Assembly: GCA_013398055.1 (NCBI GenBank)
Contig: VZRS01002541.1
Span: 9,246 to 73,245, forward strand
DNA from: Ifrita kowaldi
Taxonomy: Eukaryota > Chordata > Aves > Passeriformes > Cinclosomatidae
Reading direction: 5' to 3'
Length of the DNA stretch: 64,000 nucleotides
The notes beneath the pieces are model-generated. The model saw nothing but the letters and a program-made list of their open reading frames with translations, had not been told where the DNA came from and ran no database searches. The position numbers and the translations under genes were made by a program. Each line of letters begins with the position of its first letter. The stretch's first letter is position 1. Shown here one piece after another: positions 60,381 to 64,000 of this stretch.

Positions 60381-61689
60381 GGCCATTAAAATGCATGGAG
60401 CCAAAGCCTCTGGTTTGTAAAGAGTGCCTGCAGATTTACGTTACACAGCTTGTATTTGTAATTGCTCCTGATGTGTCAGTTCTCATACACTCCCATTAAA
60501 AGTTTATGTCCACTTTTTTTTTTTTTCCCAGCTAATAAAATTAAATGTTAAAAAGCCAAAGCAAAAAAATGAAATCTGTTGGTCTTGTGTGGACCAGTAC
60601 AAGATGGGATATTCAGAGCTGACACCAAAGCTGTCTTCAGAATCACCTACTGTTCTGAGAGCCATGTACTAAAACCCAGCTTCCTGCCTTTTCCCTGTTA
60701 AAACCAAACCTGAAGTGTTGTTTTACAGCCTTGGGAGTGTGAATTTCAAATGGCCCTTAAGGGTGGAAAGTGATTTAAAAATATTTTTCTAAGAAACTCC
60801 AAAACACAAGCAGCATTTTTATGAGTGAAAATCTAGGAGTATGCGTCAACATTTGCAAATATATCTGAGGGATGCAAGGAACATAAATCCTAGGACTTTA
60901 AAGTTGTCACAAGGCCAAATTCTTCTTTCCTTTACCCATATGAGTAGTGTTGCTCTAGTCAATGGCTTGAAACGGTTTCTGTAAATAAATTGAGTAAGAT
61001 TTAGCCTGAAGTCTAGAGAAAATAATATGAACAATCTCTCTTCCCCCCAGGGAGCAGAAGCCGAGCATTCCTTGGCTCGCCCTGTCCCTGCACAGCCCAT
61101 GGGGCAGGATCCACTGTGCTGGCTGCCCCACGTATTGAGTGCCTTCATCCCAGCTCTCCGTGGGGCTCCTGGTTCCCTGGCTGGTGCTGCAGGGTCTTGT
61201 GGCCATTCCCAGCCACCTGTGCCCAGGGCTTTGTCTCTTCCCAGTTGCTTTGCTGGATGAGTGGGGCACCACTGGGATCCTCCACTTATTCCTGACTTTA
61301 CTGAAGACCAGATGAGCAGAGGGGAGGGAGCAGCAGGACAGAGGTTACCAGACTCACCTTCCTCGGCATGTTCCAGTCAGGACTGGAGACAATCAAACCC
61401 TTCCAGCACTGGCTTTGGTTTTCAAGGCCAGAAACGACCATTATGATAATCCCATTTGACCTCATCCACCACTGAAAGGGGCTGAGGAACCAGCAACCTG
61501 CTCATGAAGTTAAACAGAGCTTGCATGGATTTAAAAGCCACCACAGAGAATTTATGCCAGTAGTTACAGCCCTGCTACAAATTTCTTGAGAAAAAATACT
61601 GGTTTGGGTTTTTTTTTTCCATTCTAGAGTACTTGTTTTGCAAGAAGTGGATGCTGGGTCTGTTACTCACCTGCCACTGCAGCAGGTCA
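60381..61689. other. Single-copy noncoding DNA
   Basis: A T13 run lies at 60514-60526. The GC-richer patch 61040-61260 carries frames on both strands without domains. No repeat family is recognised. Confidence 0.4.
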
Positions 61690-62050
61690 TTTACTGATCC
61701 TTTTTCCTATGCTAATAAGGTATAATAAATTTAACACCAGTAAAGATACTATAAAGACTTGAAGACTATTATTACAGGTTTTGTATGTGCAGTGAAAGGC
61801 AAATTGTTTGCAGCAATTATTGATTGGGAAAGGCTGAGTTAATGTAATTGCAGAATATAAAAGGAGGAAATATAATAAAAAAATAAAATTAATATACCAG
61901 TCACAGAATCTGAACTCAAAAAGCCAATAAAAGACGTGCAATAAAGCACTCCAGAGAAACAGAACTCTGTCACGGTGATATCAAGTGATTTACTGAAAAG
62001 TGCAGATATCAACTGCGGCATTCCTCACTGCTCAGACATTTACTTGAGTC
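61690..62050. other. AT-rich block, candidate conserved noncoding element
   Basis: Complex AT-rich sequence with GCAATTATTGATTGG, GTTAATGTAATTGCAG and AAAATTAATATACC words, followed by a part keeping CpGs (AAGACGTGC, GTCACGGTG, ACTGCGGC). No repeat is recognised. Confidence 0.35.
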
Positions 62051-62701
62051 CTGTCTACGTTCATTGTTTTACAAAATTAGGAACTGCAGCCAAACCCACA
62101 TTTCACTGATTGCAAAGTGTCAGCAAGGTCTTCACCTGCCTCACCATGGAAGCAGAGCTATGAAGTCTTACTCTGGGATGCAGAGTAAGGATTCAGAAAG
62201 ACGCTGGTCCAGCAGGAAAATGCTGGTGTCATCAGCCTACCGAGGGAACAGCTAGAAATGGCAGATCTCCCAGGGAGCTGGGCTCCAGTTACACAGTGGT
62301 ACAAGATGTCCTACAATACAGTGCCCACTTGAGCAGCAGCCTGTGGTGAGAACAGTGGCATCATCAATGTCAAAATCATGCACCAGACCCCACAAACATC
62401 ACTGACATTGACTAGAAAATCAGGAGGCTAAACAGATGAAACTAAAGATATGCCCTTCATATTTGTTGTATGACATTTTTGGACCTTCTAGGGTTTGGAT
62501 TGTCAAGCTTTGCTCTGTCTCCATGAAGACCTGGACTGTGTTTTATTTTGTGCCAAAGCTCAGATTAGTGGCATGTTCAACCTCCAGCAGTTCCTGCCCT
62601 TGAGGACTGAAGCCTGCTACAATGAGGACTTGCAGCACAGTCAGAACCAGAGGTTGGTGGCAAATCAGATAAAAGCAGGAGGAAGAAATACAAGAGAAAT
62701 A
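62051..62701. other. Single-copy noncoding DNA
   Basis: No gene or repeat is recognised. The last 60 bases before the CR1 are A-rich and may include a badly decayed extension of it. Confidence 0.35.
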
Positions 62702-62910
62702 GGGAGAAATATTTTACTGTGAGGGTGGTGAGGCCCTGGCACAGGTTGCCCAGAGAAACTGTGGATGCTGCATCCCTGGAAGTGCTCAAGGCCAGGTTGG
62801 ATGGGGCTTGGAGCAACCTGGGATAGTGGAAGGTGTCCCTGCCCATGGCAGGGGATGGAACGGAATGATCTTTAAGGTGCCTTCCAACCCAAACAATTCT
62901 GTGATTCCGG
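62702..62910 (+). mobile_element. CR1 LINE, 5'-truncated 3' end, plus strand
   Basis: The ORF2 tail reads FTVRVVRPWHRLPRETVDAA, then SLEVLKARLDGAWSNLG, with its stop at 62824-62826. The 3' UTR with the GCCCATGGCAGGGGATGG landmark and an ATTCTGTGATTC terminal repeat follows. It is about 210 bp long and lies 2.6 kb downstream of, and parallel to, the copy at 59700. Confidence 0.95.
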
Positions 62911-64000
62911 AGTTCTTTGAAGAGAATGTCCTTGCTTCCTCAGTATGTGCACACCAATAAACTTGAGCAGCTGATGAATTTGTTCTATATTTTAGTTTAT
63001 AGATTTTGTTAAATACTATACAAAGGATAACAACAGTTTTCCCTGTTTTCCATAATGCCATTTCTCCCTAAAACCTTGGCCAGGCTGGATTTCAGCAACT
63101 CTTCTGGAGGATGCTGTGGCCTCCAGAGCAGGCTGGAGATGTACAACTTATTTATCAATAAAAACAGGTAAGCAAAACCCCTGCTAAATATGTGCTTACA
63201 TTTTCTTCATATACAACAGGAATTTCTTAACACTTTCAATCTAGAGTGGGAAGTAAGAATATCCTTTTAATGTGTCCATCCAAAAAGAGGTAAAATATAG
63301 ATCTTTCATAGGCTATATATTTAAAAGAAGAAATGGTGCTTTTAAAATGGAATGTCCAATATCAGGTGACTAATGGATGACAAAGAGGCTGCAGGGTACT
63401 TTATTAAATGTCTCTAGAGACAGTCGATTGCTACTCACCGAGTTGATTTACAATGATAAAGATTTCTATTTGTGGGAACCTTGTTGGCTTCAGTCACCTC
63501 CTCTTGCATCTCAGGGCACATAGAAATTGAAAGCTTTGCTTTTGCAAGAGAAAAGAATTTTTCTCTGAGCTCGGCTTGACTGCATTTTTCTGGTTATCAT
63601 GACAATCCTCTCAGACTAATGGGCTGACAGCCCCAGAACAGCTCTGCTATCTAGGAAGGGAATGATGTGACCTCCAAGAATCATTATGTCATATCTGGTA
63701 GGAGTTTTATTGTTTTATTGACCATTCCCTGTGCTGAAACCATTCAAAAATGAAATAAAAGGCTTCTCTGCATTTATCAGTGGTGAGAGGGAAGAATGAA
63801 CAGTTTCACCTGGATTACCGCCAATGGAGGAGAGCAGCAAGGCTGGGACAGTGACTGAGGCATGTGATGGAAAAACTCTGTGGTCACTGGCAGGATGTCC
63901 TTGGAAGTCTGGTGTCTGTGGAGGAGATCAGGACCCCAGCTTGCCCAGCCAGAAATAATTTACGTTTCTCTGTCCGTACTTTCTTCACCTGAGTTTTGCT
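62911..64000. other. Single-copy noncoding DNA to the window end
   Basis: AT-leaning sequence without a recognised repeat. Frames are short. Part 63240-63480 is complex and AT-rich but has no distinctive words that I would call. Confidence 0.4.

Noticed and set aside
1..64000. Search for CRISPR arrays, operons, phage or integrated viral genes
   Set aside because: No regularly spaced repeats, no prokaryotic gene layout and no viral gag/pol/env-like frame were recognised. LTR pairs were not seen.

Overview
This window looks like 64 kb of nuclear DNA from a bird, and I find no protein-coding gene in it that I can support. The best evidence for a bird is the repeat content. Five copies of the 3' end of CR1 (chicken repeat 1) LINE retrotransposons are recognisable, all cut short at the 5' end, and four of them still read the C-terminal end of the CR1 ORF2 protein up to its stop. 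The CR1 type resembles those I know from songbirds and other Neoaves, but the species cannot be fixed from the sequence. Overall repeat density is low and the base composition is moderately AT-rich, as expected of a bird macrochromosome intron or gene desert. No bacterial signals (operons, ribosome binding sites, CRISPR) are present.

Layout. Positions 1-320 are the edge of a CpG island, probably the promoter or first exon of a gene lying mostly to the left, or starting here and running right with long introns. A good CTCF-like motif lies about 1 kb inward at 1303. From 2.2 to 17.5 kb there are several AT-rich blocks full of homeodomain-type words (TAATTA, ATTTGCAT-like), an ancient CR1 fragment with a large internal deletion (3575-4115) and an old MIR-like SINE. 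From 17.6 to 33 kb the DNA is mostly plain single-copy sequence with scattered old SINE remnants and one CR1 (26.2 kb, minus strand). At 35772-36172 a 197-201 bp segment is present twice in tandem with a single N between the copies, which is most simply an assembly error. From 36 to 55 kb there is more single-copy DNA, another minus-strand CR1 (43.0 kb), a 29-bp tandem duplication, candidate conserved elements near 44.2 and 50.8 kb, and two similar G-run/A-run purine tracts at 50.6 and 55.5 kb. From 55.7 to 64 kb there are three more CR1 copies (55.7 minus, 59.7 plus, 62.7 plus).

The open reading frames in the window (longest 212 codons) look like chance frames. They lack recognisable domains, do not form splice-compatible series, overlap each other on both strands, or run through repeats. 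The region is best described as intronic or intergenic DNA whose likely functions are regulatory. The conserved-element calls rest on composition and texture only and need alignment to other birds and reptiles.
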